From Deltaproteobacteria bacterium (lineage in GTDB: Bacteria > Desulfobacterota > Syntrophia > Syntrophales > JACQWR01), in assembly GCA_026388415.1 (NCBI GenBank), contig JAPLJV010000025.1, forward strand, positions 1 to 54,282: a stretch of 54,282 nt of DNA, written 5' to 3'. A model generated the notes under the pieces. That model saw only the letters and a program-made list of their open reading frames with translations. It was not told the DNA's origin and searched no databases. This document shows positions 42,653 through 51,745 of the stretch, piece by piece. How positions within the stretch are numbered: position 1 is the stretch's first letter; each line of letters starts with the position of its first letter. Both the position numbers and the translations under genes were made by a program.

Positions 42653-43516
42653 ATGAAAAAAATATCTCTTTTTGTAATACTCTCACTGATCTTAATCCCG
42701 TTCCTTGCTATCTCTGCTCCCAGGGATACACTCAAAACTGTGACCGATCACATCATTTCAAGCTGGGCCATAAAAGTTCTTGCTATGAACGGGATAGCAC
42801 CGGACAAAGTTGAAAAAGGTGTCTCCTTCCTTTTAAGGGATCAAAAACCTGATGGAAGCTGGAATAACAACACAGCTAACGCAGCCTTCGTAATCCTGGG
42901 GCTCAAGCAGACGGGAAAAGGCGAAGAGGCAATCAAGAAGGCTGTTGAATACTTAAGAGAAGTTCAAGATGATGCCGGAGGATTCAAAAGGATAGGCAAG
43001 GAAGGCGCTCCGTTAACGATATATACCGCAGTCGCATTGTGTGCGTTAAAAGAGGCAGGATACGGGACAAAAGACCCGATGGTCAAGAAAGCAGTTGACT
43101 GGTTAATGGGCTGTCAGAATGCTGACGGCGGCTATGGCATGCCCAAAGGCACACCATCGCTTGCACCAAGCACTGCCTGGGTGGTCAGGGCGCTCTTGGC
43201 TCAGGGCATGGCTCCCTCAACACCATTCATCCAGGATGCCGTCAGTTGGTTATTAAAAACCCAAAAACCGACGGGAGGCTTTTCTGCGGTTCCACCTGCA
43301 CCTGAAGACCCGGAAATTACGGCCTATGCGATTATGGCCTTAAGTAGGCTAAAAGACCAAACAGTTCCAATAAATAAGGCGGCGGAATACCTTGCCAAGG
43401 TTCAGCAAGCTGATGGCGCCTATATAAGCGCGGCGCCGATGCAGTTCAACAAAGTGCCAAAAAAGAACACGCAGTCCACGTGTTTTGTGGGGTGGGCGCT
43501 GTCGGAATTGAAGTAG
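42653..43516 (+). CDS. Secreted prenyltransferase/squalene-cyclase repeat protein
   Basis: A 287-residue protein with a signal peptide (KKISLFVILSLILIPFLAISA). It contains at least five QW-type repeats: QKPDGSW, QDDAGGF, QNADGGY, QKPTGGF and QQADGAY, about 45-50 residues apart, which build an alpha/alpha barrel. It is less than half the length of a squalene-hopene cyclase, and no DxDD catalytic motif is visible, so it is probably not a cyclase. An extracytoplasmic binding or scaffold role is possible. Short GC-rich inverted repeat CCCATAATGGG follows the stop. Confidence 0.8.
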   Translation: MKKISLFVILSLILIPFLAISAPRDTLKTVTDHIISSWAIKVLAMNGIAPDKVEKGVSFLLRDQKPDGSWNNNTANAAFVILGLKQTGKGEEAIKKAVEYLREVQDDAGGFKRIGKEGAPLTIYTAVALCALKEAGYGTKDPMVKKAVDWLMGCQNADGGYGMPKGTPSLAPSTAWVVRALLAQGMAPSTPFIQDAVSWLLKTQKPTGGFSAVPPAPEDPEITAYAIMALSRLKDQTVPINKAAEYLAKVQQADGAYISAAPMQFNKVPKKNTQSTCFVGWALSELK

Positions 43517-43558
43517 AAATCCGCAACCCATAATGGGCTTTATCGCCGGTAAAATTGC

Positions 43559-44113
43559 TCAGTAGCGAAGTTTATCCAAAGCAAGATCAAACGTTTCTGC
43601 TGATTTACAGAACAGGATCTCGTACAGTTTGGGCCTGGCCGTGGTGAGGATTACGCGGCCGCCGAAACCCGCCGCCTTCTTCAGGGCGGCGGTTCTGTTT
43701 TTTACACTTATCCGCGGGTCGCCGATCTCCCCGATGCGGTACACGATCCGGGAAAAAGGCCGGGAGAGCCCCCGGGCGTCAAACGCCCCTCCCGTGTGGT
43801 ACAGATCGGCGACGTCATGGGCGGAGACGCGCGGTGGGGGCGAACCGTCCGGGGTGGAGAAGGTGACCCGGTCCTGGATCAGAAGGCCGTTCCGGGCAAA
43901 AAAACCTTCCGTCACGTGGAGACCGAACTGGGAATTCCGCCAGGTGAGGGTCACCGGTTCGCCGTCCGGCGCCACCACGGAGAGAATCTTCTTCCCCCTG
44001 CCCTCCTCTGTCAGCTCGATCCGTGTGTAACCCGCAGGTGTGACCTGCGACAGAAGCCCCAAGCCAAGAAGCGAGAGAGAAAGCAGGGTGACGATCGTTA
44101 TCTTGCGGCGCAT
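43559..44113 (-). CDS. DUF1850 domain protein
   Basis: A 184-residue exported protein with an N-terminal hydrophobic segment (ITIVTLLSLSLLGLGLLSQV). VTLTWRNSQFGLHVTEGFF and HTGGAFDARGLSRPFSRIVYRIGEIGDPRI are DUF1850 features. Genes of this family regularly accompany TRAP-TAXI transporters; here it is the last gene of the minus-strand operon, 21 bases after the binding protein. Function unknown, probably connected with transport. Confidence 0.82.
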   Translation of the reverse strand: MRRKITIVTLLSLSLLGLGLLSQVTPAGYTRIELTEEGRGKKILSVVAPDGEPVTLTWRNSQFGLHVTEGFFARNGLLIQDRVTFSTPDGSPPPRVSAHDVADLYHTGGAFDARGLSRPFSRIVYRIGEIGDPRISVKNRTAALKKAAGFGGRVILTTARPKLYEILFCKSAETFDLALDKLRY

Positions 44114-44134
44114 TTCACCTCGCGAGCGGACGGT

Positions 44135-45139
44135 CTATTTCAGCACGCCCTTTTCCTTGAAGAACTTCTGGGCGCCTGGGTGCAAATACTTGAGCGCATC
44201 CGGGGTGACCTGCCCGACTGCCATGGCCGGCGTCAGCACCGTGGCACCCTTCCAGACCGCCGCGAGTTCAGCCTTATTGTCGAAGATCGCCTTCAGAATC
44301 TGGTAGAGCCGCTCCGCCGGGAAGGTGTCCATCGTCTGGAGAACGGCCGTGATGCCGAGCGCCTCGATGTCGCGCTCCACGCCGTTGTAGCAGCCCTTGG
44401 CAAACACGGTCTTGTGGAAAACACCAGGGTTCCCCTTCATGATCTTGTCCGCCGCCTCTCCTGCCACAGGCACCAGTACCATTTTGACACCGGGAGTGGA
44501 GGCCATGTCAATGATGGAGCCAGTCGGGACGGCGCCGCTCCAGAAGAAGGCGTCAATCTTGCCGTCCTTCAGCGCCGCCACGGACTCACCGGCCCCGAGT
44601 TTCTCCTTCTTGATGTCCTTGTTCCAGTCAAAGCCAAGCGCCTTGAGGACGTAGTCGGCCTGCTCCTCCGTGCCGCTGTTCGGGGCGCCGACGGAGACGC
44701 GCTTGCCCTTGAGCTGCATCACGTTCGTGATGCCGGTAGCGCTCGTGGTTACGATATGGAGCGGCTGCTCGTAGAATCCCATCACCAGCCGGATATTGTG
44801 CTTGGTCGGGATGCCGGGAACCTTGCCGTTGTTCGCCCAACCGAGGTGATAGTCATAGGCGAAGGCCATGCCAGCCTTGCCGGCGCCCAGGAGTTTCATG
44901 TTGTCTATCGCGGCCGTGGTGGCCTCCGAGGTCGCCTCGGTGTTCGGGACGTACTTGCCAATTACGCCGCCGATTGCTCCACCCAGCGGATACCAGACGC
45001 CGCCGGTGCCGCCGGTGACGATGCTGAAGGAAAGCTTCTCCTGTTTGGACTGCTCGGCGTACACGCCTGCCGTGATGAACAGCGACACGGCAATAAAGAG
45101 CACCACACATGCAAATGATTTCACTTTTCGAACATTCAT
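44135..45139 (-). CDS. TAXI-family TRAP transporter substrate-binding protein
   Basis: A 334-residue periplasmic binding protein. The signal peptide is FACVVLFIAVSLFITAGVYA. LSFSIVTGGTGGVWYPLGGAIGGV is the TAXI hallmark, followed by LLGAGKAGMAFAYDYHLGW and VSVGAPNSGTEEQADYVLKA. TAXI proteins bind organic acids or amino acids and deliver them to the fused permease encoded just upstream. A strong ribosome site (GGAGGTGGATC on the minus strand) precedes the start. Confidence 0.9.
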   Translation of the reverse strand: MNVRKVKSFACVVLFIAVSLFITAGVYAEQSKQEKLSFSIVTGGTGGVWYPLGGAIGGVIGKYVPNTEATSEATTAAIDNMKLLGAGKAGMAFAYDYHLGWANNGKVPGIPTKHNIRLVMGFYEQPLHIVTTSATGITNVMQLKGKRVSVGAPNSGTEEQADYVLKALGFDWNKDIKKEKLGAGESVAALKDGKIDAFFWSGAVPTGSIIDMASTPGVKMVLVPVAGEAADKIMKGNPGVFHKTVFAKGCYNGVERDIEALGITAVLQTMDTFPAERLYQILKAIFDNKAELAAVWKGATVLTPAMAVGQVTPDALKYLHPGAQKFFKEKGVLK

Positions 45140-45262
45140 GATCCACCTCCTGAAATTATGAAATAAAGATACCGTGATCCTAAGGACCTTACATATCCAA
45201 CCCTGCGCACTGCGAAAACCTTGAAACCGTCGGGGGCTTAGTTCTCACCCTTACATTTACGC

Positions 45263-47158
45263 TCAGACCGAGGCCTCGCTTTTCCGCACGGGGCCGCGCG
45301 TCGCCCGCAGATGATGCATGATCATCAGGATGCCAGCCAAAAGCGGCGCCAGCCCCGGGATGGACCAGCCAACGGGGGCAATTACCATGGCTAAGGCCAC
45401 GATGATCAGCAGCACCCGCTCGACCATGGGGAATTTCCGGCGCAGGTAGCCGATGATGCCCAGAGAGACGAAGAACAGGGAACAAACGCTTGTCACCATG
45501 GCCAGCAGAAAATCGGGCCAGTTTCCCCCCAGGATGAGGAGGCTGTAACCGACGGTGGTCGTCGAAAAGTAGAAGGGCACAAGAAAGGCCGGCAGGGAAT
45601 ACTTCCAGGCCTGCATCATCGAGCCGAAAGGGTTCCCTCCCGTGATGGCCGCCGCCGCGCAGGGGGAGAGGCCGACCGGCGGGGAGACCTCGGAAAGGAC
45701 GGCAAAGTAGAAGGCGAGCAGGTGCGCCACATGCATCGGGATACCGAGCTTGACCAAGGCCGGCGCGACCATGACGACAGTCATGATGTAGGTCGCAGTG
45801 ATCGGCAGGGAGAGGCCGATCAGCATGGAGGCGATCATGGCCAGGACCAGGGCGGCGAGCACCGAGCCGCCGCTCACGGACATGATGATGGAGGAAATCT
45901 TGAGCCCGAGCCCCGTCAGTGTGAAGGTGCCGACGATCAGGCCCGCGGCAGCCAGGAGCACTGCGACCGGAAGCACGTTCTTCGCCCCTTCGATAATCGC
46001 CACGATTATCTTGCGGGGGGTCAGCCATTCATCCCGGTCCCGGCTCAGAAAACTCGTCAGAATCGTCGCCGCGATTGCGCCGAGCGCCGCGTATTCGGGC
46101 GACTTGTTCCAGAAAACCAGCAGCGCCACCAGAACTACAATTGACAGCAGGTGATATCCCTTCGAGCGCATCACCTGCCGGACGGTCTTCGCTTCGGCCT
46201 CCGGGGGGGCGAAGCTGTATTTGCGGGCCTCCAGCTCCACCATGAACAGCGTGCCGATATAGTAGAGAATCGTGGGAACGGTCACCATGACGACGACATC
46301 CCAGAAAGTGACGCCCATAAACTGCATGATGATGAAGGCGGCCGCGCCCATTAGCGGCGGCGAGAGGACCGCCCCGATCCCTCCCGTGGCGATCAGACCG
46401 GCGGCCATGTCCGGAGAATAGCCGGCCTTCTTCAGGATCGGCCACATGATCGGCGTGACGGACATGGTGGTCGCCACACCGCTTCCCTGTGGCCCGCCCA
46501 GGAGCGCCGACGTGATCACCGCGCCCCGCCCCGCGCTGGCCGATTGCCGTCCCATCGTTGCGAGCGACAGATCCAGCCAGAAGCCGCCGGCGCCCGCCAC
46601 GTCCATGAAGGTGCCATAGACGACGAAGAGCATCACGAACGACGCGCTGACCGAAAGCGGCACGCCGAAGATCCCCTCCAGCGTCATGTACATGTGGCCG
46701 ACAATACGGTCGAGGTCATAACTTTTATGGGAAATGATGGCCGGAAAGTAATCCCCGAAATACATGTAGATCAGGAATCCCAATACGACCAGGGTGAAGG
46801 TGTTGTCAACAATGCGGCGGGAGATTTCCAGCAACAGGATGATCGCGACGATGCCGAAGAAGATATCCAGCGGTTCCGGAAGCGTAGAGCGGCGGATAAA
46901 CTGGTCCATGTCAATGAATATGTAAGCGATGGTGGCCACGCCCAAGATGGCCAGGATCAGGTCCAGCCACCTTGTCCAATGGCCTGCGCCCGGCCGGACC
47001 GGATAAACCAGAAAGGCCAGGGCGAAAATGAAGGCCATGTGGACCATCCGGAAGGTATAGGTTTCCACAAGGAATATGGCGCCGTATAGCGACCAGCCGA
47101 CAAAACCGACATAGAGAGCGCCGAGCGCCATAGCCGCTTTCCCCTGCATTTTGCTCAT
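45263..47158 (-). CDS. TRAP transporter fused permease (4TM + 12TM)
   Basis: A 631-residue membrane protein. The first 140 or so residues form the small DctQ-like part with about four spans. The rest is the large DctM-like part, with GGPQGSGVATTMSVTPIMWPILKKAGYSP and SPPVGLSPCAAAAITGGNPFGSMM, typical of TAXI-type fused permeases. It couples sodium or proton flow to import. First gene of the operon; GGAGG lies just upstream of ATG 47158 on the minus strand. The binding protein follows after 123 bases. Confidence 0.9.
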   Translation of the reverse strand: MSKMQGKAAMALGALYVGFVGWSLYGAIFLVETYTFRMVHMAFIFALAFLVYPVRPGAGHWTRWLDLILAILGVATIAYIFIDMDQFIRRSTLPEPLDIFFGIVAIILLLEISRRIVDNTFTLVVLGFLIYMYFGDYFPAIISHKSYDLDRIVGHMYMTLEGIFGVPLSVSASFVMLFVVYGTFMDVAGAGGFWLDLSLATMGRQSASAGRGAVITSALLGGPQGSGVATTMSVTPIMWPILKKAGYSPDMAAGLIATGGIGAVLSPPLMGAAAFIIMQFMGVTFWDVVVMVTVPTILYYIGTLFMVELEARKYSFAPPEAEAKTVRQVMRSKGYHLLSIVVLVALLVFWNKSPEYAALGAIAATILTSFLSRDRDEWLTPRKIIVAIIEGAKNVLPVAVLLAAAGLIVGTFTLTGLGLKISSIIMSVSGGSVLAALVLAMIASMLIGLSLPITATYIMTVVMVAPALVKLGIPMHVAHLLAFYFAVLSEVSPPVGLSPCAAAAITGGNPFGSMMQAWKYSLPAFLVPFYFSTTTVGYSLLILGGNWPDFLLAMVTSVCSLFFVSLGIIGYLRRKFPMVERVLLIIVALAMVIAPVGWSIPGLAPLLAGILMIMHHLRATRGPVRKSEASV

Positions 47159-47193
47159 CTTCCGAAGCCTCCGTATTCGATTCTATAATTGAG

Positions 47194-47218
47194 ACGACTG
47201 TTCCTGCCGATCAGTCGT
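47194..47218. promoter_or_regulatory. Inverted repeat upstream of the TRAP operon
   Basis: ACGACTG (47194-47200) and CAGTCGT (47212-47218) are separated by 11 bases, upstream of the minus-strand permease gene. It could be a regulator site. The 342-base gap 47159-47500 otherwise holds only the repeat at 47395 and the start of the next gene. Confidence 0.4.
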
Positions 47219-47394
47219 TTCATCCGCCGTATGCCAGATATCGTATTTTCTTGGAACGTTCAACCATAATTCAGGAGTAGTGTCAAATGCTCTTTACACC
47301 TTCAGGCTTTTGCATTATCTGCTGCCTCATGCTATATGTATGTTTCCCGGCGAAAAATTAACGACCTCGTTAAAAGTTGCATAAATGCCCCGCA

Positions 47395-47475
47395 GGTCAT
47401 TCCGGCGGAAGCCGGAATCCAGAAATTTCAATGCGTTACAAGTGCGCTGGACACCGGTTTCCACCGGTGTGACGA
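47395..47475. repeat. MITE-like double hairpin
   Basis: ATTCCGGCggaaGCCGGAAT (47399-47418) and ACACCGGTttccACCGGTGT (47451-47470) are two strong stem-loops about 30 bases apart. It lies directly before the TrmJ-like gene and may hold or disturb its promoter. Confidence 0.75.
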
Positions 47476-47500
47476 GTTTTGCAATTGGCTCTAAGGTAAT

Positions 47501-48238
47501 ATGAAAATGCAGGCGGCGAAAGAAAACATCACCATCATCCTGAACAAGCCCAAGTTCGCGGGCAACGTGGGAGCAGTGGCCAGATGTGCGAAAAATATGG
47601 GGCTGGAGAAGATTTATGTGGTCGCCGGCGATCATCTTGACCGGGAAGAGATGTGGCCGCAGGCGACTCATGTGGCGGCCGGACTGGTGGCCAATATCCG
47701 GTATTGCGGCTGTCTGGATGAGGCCCTGGGCGGCTTTCAATATATCGTGGGCACGACGGCGCGTATCGGCTTTGCCCGCGGACCTGTTGTTACCCCGCGC
47801 CAGATGGCGGAAAAGATTGTTGATGTTTCGCAAAATAACAGCGTGGCCCTGCTGTTCGGTGCGGAAGACCGGGGGCTCACCAACGATGAGCTACGCTGGT
47901 GTCATCTGCTGGTCAACATTCCCACAGGCGGTTTTACCTCCCTCAATCTTTCCCACGCCGTTATGATCCTCTGTTACGAGATCCTCGTGACCGAAACCGG
48001 AGTGGCAGCCTTTACACCTAAATTGGCCACGGCGGCAGAACTGGAGGGCATGTACGACCAGATGGGGGATTTATTGCAGAAAATCGGTTTCCTCAACAAG
48101 GAGAACCCGGATTACTGGATGATGCATATCCGCCGGTTCCTTTCCCGGACGCATCTGCAGGCCCGGGAGGTCAAAATTATGCGCGGCATTTGCCGGCAGC
48201 TCGTCTGGTATGGGGGTAACAAAAGTAAAAGTGCTTGA
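47501..48238 (+). CDS. TrmJ-like SPOUT RNA 2'-O-methyltransferase
   Basis: A 245-residue methyltransferase. ITIILNKPKFAGNVGAVARCAKNMG is motif 1 (with N and R), VALLFGAEDRGLTNDEL motif 2 with the SAM loop, and IPTGGFTSLNLSHAVMILCYEI motif 3; together they form the SpoU/TrmH knot. TrmJ methylates position 32 of tRNAs. Start codon ATG 47501 follows AAGGT. Downstream residues (DLLQKIGFLNKENPDYWMMHIRRFL) are typical of the TrmJ C-terminus. Confidence 0.85.
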   Translation: MKMQAAKENITIILNKPKFAGNVGAVARCAKNMGLEKIYVVAGDHLDREEMWPQATHVAAGLVANIRYCGCLDEALGGFQYIVGTTARIGFARGPVVTPRQMAEKIVDVSQNNSVALLFGAEDRGLTNDELRWCHLLVNIPTGGFTSLNLSHAVMILCYEILVTETGVAAFTPKLATAAELEGMYDQMGDLLQKIGFLNKENPDYWMMHIRRFLSRTHLQAREVKIMRGICRQLVWYGGNKSKSA

Positions 48239-48289
48239 CTTTCCTCAGGCGTCTCCATATTAAAGCAGCAGAAAGGAGGGAATAACGAA

Positions 48290-49447
48290 ATGATGAAAAA
48301 TATTTTTTCTTTTACCGGGGCACGGAAAATCGTTTTTGGCAATGGTTCTTTTACCGGTCTGGCACAACATCTGGTTGATCTGCAGGCCAAGCGTCCGCTT
48401 GTTGTACTGGATAAAAATTTGGCGGCGGCTGGTTTCAGCGCCAAGGTGGCGCAGGTACTGGAGAGTCCCGGAATGGAGTATTGCCTCTTCGACCAAGTGG
48501 AGCCGGAACCGAGGTTGGAGCTGGCCGATGAGGGCGCCAAACTGGCCTTGAAGAAGAAATGCGATGCCGTCATCGGGATCGGCGGGGGTAGCGCGATGGA
48601 CGTCGCCAAGGCCGTCGCAGTGCTCGCGACCAACAAGGGCAAGGCCGCTGATTATCTGGGATTGAACAAGGTCCCCGGACCGGGCTTGCCTACGATCATG
48701 ATTCCCACCACGGCCGGCACGGGCAGCGAGGTGACCTTCACCGCCGTCTTCATTCGCAAGAATCTCAAGAAAAAAGAGGGTATGAACAGCCCCTATCTCT
48801 ATCCCGATCTGGCCCTGCTGGATCCGGAACTTACACTGAGCCTCCCACCGGGGCCGACGGCAACGACGGGCCTCGACGCCCTCTGTCATGCCATCGAGTC
48901 CTATACATCAATTAATGCCTCTCCCATGAGCGAGATGATGTCCCTGGAGGCGATCCGCCTGATTTCCGACAACCTGCGCACCTGCGTCCATGAAGGCGGC
49001 AACCTGGAGGCCCGCGAGCAGATGCTGCTGGGCAGCCTTTACGCTGGGCTGGGCCTCGCCAACGCCGGTGTGACTGCCGTGCACTCTCTTTCTTATCCCC
49101 TGGGTGGGAAGTACGGAATTCCGCACGGTCTGGCCAATACGATCCTGCTTCTCCCCGTCATGGCCTTTAATCTGCCGGCAGCCCTGGAGAAATTTGCAAT
49201 CATCGCCGAGGTAATGGGCGAGGTGACCGATGATCTGCCCCTGCGTGAAGCGGCCTATCTGGCTCTGGATGCGGTGGAAGCCCTGATCGAAGACTGCGGC
49301 ATTGAGACTAAACTTGGTGATTTTGACATTGCCGAGGAGGACTTCCCGGAGCTGGCCAAGGTGGCCATGACGATCGCGAGACCGCTCGCAAACAATCCCC
49401 GCCAGGTGACCATCGAAAATGCGATCGAAATATACGGAGAAGCGTAA
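48290..49447 (+). CDS. kdnB: Iron-containing alcohol dehydrogenase, KdnB-like
   Basis: A 385-residue group III metal-dependent alcohol dehydrogenase. IGIGGGSAMDVAKAVAVLATNKG is the NAD-binding GGGS motif, MIPTTAGTGSEVT follows, and TTGLDALCHAIESYTS plus GIPHGLANTILLLPV supply metal-binding His residues. Next to a KdnA-type aminotransferase it matches KdnB, which oxidises C8 of Kdo in 8-amino-Kdo synthesis. The ribosome site is AAGGAGGG. The start may be either ATG of the pair at 48290/48293. Function as KdnB is inferred from the gene pair. Confidence 0.78.
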   Translation: MMKNIFSFTGARKIVFGNGSFTGLAQHLVDLQAKRPLVVLDKNLAAAGFSAKVAQVLESPGMEYCLFDQVEPEPRLELADEGAKLALKKKCDAVIGIGGGSAMDVAKAVAVLATNKGKAADYLGLNKVPGPGLPTIMIPTTAGTGSEVTFTAVFIRKNLKKKEGMNSPYLYPDLALLDPELTLSLPPGPTATTGLDALCHAIESYTSINASPMSEMMSLEAIRLISDNLRTCVHEGGNLEAREQMLLGSLYAGLGLANAGVTAVHSLSYPLGGKYGIPHGLANTILLLPVMAFNLPAALEKFAIIAEVMGEVTDDLPLREAAYLALDAVEALIEDCGIETKLGDFDIAEEDFPELAKVAMTIARPLANNPRQVTIENAIEIYGEA

Positions 49448-49468
49448 ACACATAGAGGAGGGCAAATC

Positions 49469-50668
49469 ATGGCCGGTGCGGAAATGATCGGTAAGGAAGA
49501 AATACAAGAGGTAATGGAGGTGCTGGAGACAGGCATCCTCATCAGATATAATTTTGATCAGGAAAGGAAGGGCGTTTTCAAGTGCAAGGAATTCGAGGCG
49601 GCCTTTGCCAAATACTGCGGGGCCAAATACGCCCTGGGGGTGACTTCCGGTTCGTCCGCCCTCAAGGTGGCGCTGACGGCCATGGATATCGGTCCCGGCG
49701 ACGAAGTACTCGTGCCGGCATTTACCTTTCTTGCCACCTATGAGGCGGTCCTGGAGGTGGGGGCTATCCCCGTCATGACCGATATTGATTCCTCGCTGTG
49801 TCTGGACCCCGATGACATGCCGAGGAAGATTACCCCTTACACGAAGGCGGTTATTCCCGTCCACATGTGCGGGGCGCCGGCGCGGATTGACCGGATCGTT
49901 GAGGTGGCCCGCAAGCACAATCTCCTGGTACTGGAGGATAATGCCCAGGGGTGCGGCGCCAGTTTCCGGGGGAAAAAGCTCGGCACCTTTGGCGATATGG
50001 GCATCTTCAGCTTTGATTACGTAAAAACCGTGACTACGGGCGAAGGCGGGATGATTTTGACTGACAACAAGGAACTCGCCGATCGTGCCGATTGGTACCA
50101 CGATCATGGACACGATCATCAGGCCGCCAACCGGGCGCTCGACGGCCGGACCATCCTCGGCTTCAATTACCGGATGAACGAGATCCAGGGGGCGCTGGGT
50201 CTGGCCCAATTGCGGAAACTCGATTATATTGTCGCCGAGCAGCGAAAAAACAAAGAGACGATCAAGGCGGCGCTGCGGTCGGTTAAGGGAGTCAAGTTCC
50301 GGGAGATCCCCGACCCCGCTGGCGATACGGCCACCTTTCTGGCCTTCAATCTCCCCTCAGAGGCCGCGACCAAGAATTATCAGCAGGCCCTCCGCGCCCA
50401 GGGTTTGGATACGGTCCGCTATAAGGATAATCTCTGGCATTATGTGCCGAATTGGGAACATTTCCTGGCGCGCTCCACGGCCAACTCCAAAAAGTATCCC
50501 TTTACCGATCCCACCTATAAGGGGAAGATCGTGTATCGGCGGGAAAATATCCCCCAGGCGGAAGATATCCTGGGCCGGACGCTCGTGATGGCCATCCAGG
50601 TAAAGATGTCGGAGGAGCGCATCGCGACGATTAAACAGGCGATCACCAAAGCGGCACAGTCACTGTAG
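49469..50668 (+). CDS. kdnA: 8-amino-3,8-dideoxy-octulosonate transaminase
   Basis: A 399-residue DegT-type aminotransferase. GVTSGSSALKVALTAMDIGPG is the PLP-phosphate segment and FSFDYVKTVTTGEGG contains the Schiff-base Lys. YHDHGHDHQAANR, FREIPDP, NLWHYVPNWEHF and GLAQLRKLDYIV match, as I recall it, the Shewanella KdnA sequence closely. It aminates the C8 aldehyde of Kdo made by KdnB to give Kdo8N. AGGAGG lies upstream of ATG 49469; kdnB ends 21 bases before. Confidence 0.82.
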   Translation: MAGAEMIGKEEIQEVMEVLETGILIRYNFDQERKGVFKCKEFEAAFAKYCGAKYALGVTSGSSALKVALTAMDIGPGDEVLVPAFTFLATYEAVLEVGAIPVMTDIDSSLCLDPDDMPRKITPYTKAVIPVHMCGAPARIDRIVEVARKHNLLVLEDNAQGCGASFRGKKLGTFGDMGIFSFDYVKTVTTGEGGMILTDNKELADRADWYHDHGHDHQAANRALDGRTILGFNYRMNEIQGALGLAQLRKLDYIVAEQRKNKETIKAALRSVKGVKFREIPDPAGDTATFLAFNLPSEAATKNYQQALRAQGLDTVRYKDNLWHYVPNWEHFLARSTANSKKYPFTDPTYKGKIVYRRENIPQAEDILGRTLVMAIQVKMSEERIATIKQAITKAAQSL

Positions 50669-50718
50669 GGTGTGTTAGCGAAGCCCATTCTGCGGGCTCA
50701 GGACAGGCGTAACGCACC
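50669..50718. repeat. REP-like inverted repeat between kdnA and hldD
   Basis: GGTGTGTTAGCG (50669-50680) pairs with GCGTAACGCACC (50707-50718), with one mismatch or bulge region, immediately after the kdnA stop codon. The intervening GC-rich loop contains AGCCC/GGGCT. No T tract follows, so it is not a standard terminator. Confidence 0.65.
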
Positions 50719-50746
50719 GAACCACAGCGGGAGAGATACCTCACAC

Positions 50747-51718
50747 ATGATAGTCGTAACCGGCGGCGCCGGCTTTATCGGGAGCGCCTTCATCTGGAAG
50801 CTGAACAAGGAAGGGATTGACGATATCATTATCGTTGATGAGCTCGGTGAGTCTTATAAATGGCGGAACCTCGTCAAGCGACAGTACGCCGACTACCTCC
50901 ACAAGGATGATTTCCTGAAGATGATCCTCGCGGAAAAGCTGCCCTTCAATGTGCGGGCGCTGATCCACATGGGGGCCTGCTCGGCCACGACGGAACGGGA
51001 TGCCGACTACCTGATGGAAAACAACTACCACTATACCTGTCGGCTGGCGGCCTGGGCTATGAAACAGAATGTCCGTTTCATCTATGCCAGTTCGGCGGCG
51101 ACTTACGGCAACGGCGCCCTGGGTTTTTCCGATGCCGACGACCAGACCAGGACGCTGCAACCCATCAATATGTATGGTTACTCCAAGCAGCTCTTCGACC
51201 TCTGGGTGCTGCGCCGGAAGGCGGAACACAAGATCGTGGGGGTGAAATTCTTCAATGTCTTCGGTCCCCAGGAGTACCATAAGGAAGATATGACGAGCGT
51301 CGTTTACAAGGCCTTCCACCAGATCCGGGAGCAGGGCAAGGTGCGCCTTTTCAGGTCCCATCGTCCCGATTTCGGTGACGGCGAACAGGTCAGGGATTTC
51401 GTTTATGTTAAGGACTGCGTAAATGTCCTGTGGTGGCTCCTGAAGAACCGGGAGGTAAACGGCATCTTCAATCTCGGCACGGGCCGGGCGCGGACCTGGA
51501 ATGACCTGGTAGCGGCTGTCTTTGCGGCACTTGATATTAAACCGGAGATTGAATATATCGAGATGCCGCCCGCCATCCGCGATCAGTACCAGTACTTTAC
51601 GGAAGCTAAAATGGACAAGCTGAAACAGGTCGGCTGCCCGCTGCCTTTCGGCACGCTGGAAGCAACTGTCCGGGACTATGTAACCGGCTACCTGCAAAAA
51701 GCCGATCCCTATTTGTGA
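50747..51718 (+). CDS. hldD: ADP-L-glycero-D-manno-heptose 6-epimerase
   Basis: A 323-residue SDR. MIVVTGGAGFIGSAFIWKLN is the NADP loop, LIHMGACSATTERDADYLMENNY, FIYASSAATYGNG and INMYGYSKQLFDLWVLR (YxxxK) are HldD/RfaD signatures, as is FNVFGPQEYHKEDMTSVVYKA. It makes the L,D-heptose donor for the LPS inner core. ATG 50747 matches the conserved start; an earlier frame start at 50672 covers only the REP-like repeat. Placed between kdnA and kdsB in a core-sugar operon. Confidence 0.9.
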   Translation: MIVVTGGAGFIGSAFIWKLNKEGIDDIIIVDELGESYKWRNLVKRQYADYLHKDDFLKMILAEKLPFNVRALIHMGACSATTERDADYLMENNYHYTCRLAAWAMKQNVRFIYASSAATYGNGALGFSDADDQTRTLQPINMYGYSKQLFDLWVLRRKAEHKIVGVKFFNVFGPQEYHKEDMTSVVYKAFHQIREQGKVRLFRSHRPDFGDGEQVRDFVYVKDCVNVLWWLLKNREVNGIFNLGTGRARTWNDLVAAVFAALDIKPEIEYIEMPPAIRDQYQYFTEAKMDKLKQVGCPLPFGTLEATVRDYVTGYLQKADPYL

Positions 51719-51745
51719 TTTCCCAGCATCGAGGTGTATATTCCA

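Noticed and set aside
43529-43539. Terminator hairpin between the convergent genes at 43516 and 43559
   Set aside because: CCCATAATGGG is a short stem without a T run; too weak to list.
43796-45118. 440-codon plus-strand frame
   Set aside because: Antisense to the TAXI and DUF1850 genes; the minus strand has a signal peptide, family motifs and ribosome sites, and the plus frame has none.
48908-50209. 433-codon minus-strand frame
   Set aside because: Antisense to kdnB and kdnA, which carry complete catalytic motifs; it is a product of high-GC codon bias.
50672-50746. N-terminal extension of HldD
   Set aside because: Encoded by the REP-like repeat after kdnA; the conserved start is ATG 50747.
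50741-51697. 318-codon minus-strand frame
   Set aside because: Mirror of hldD with no recognisable domain.
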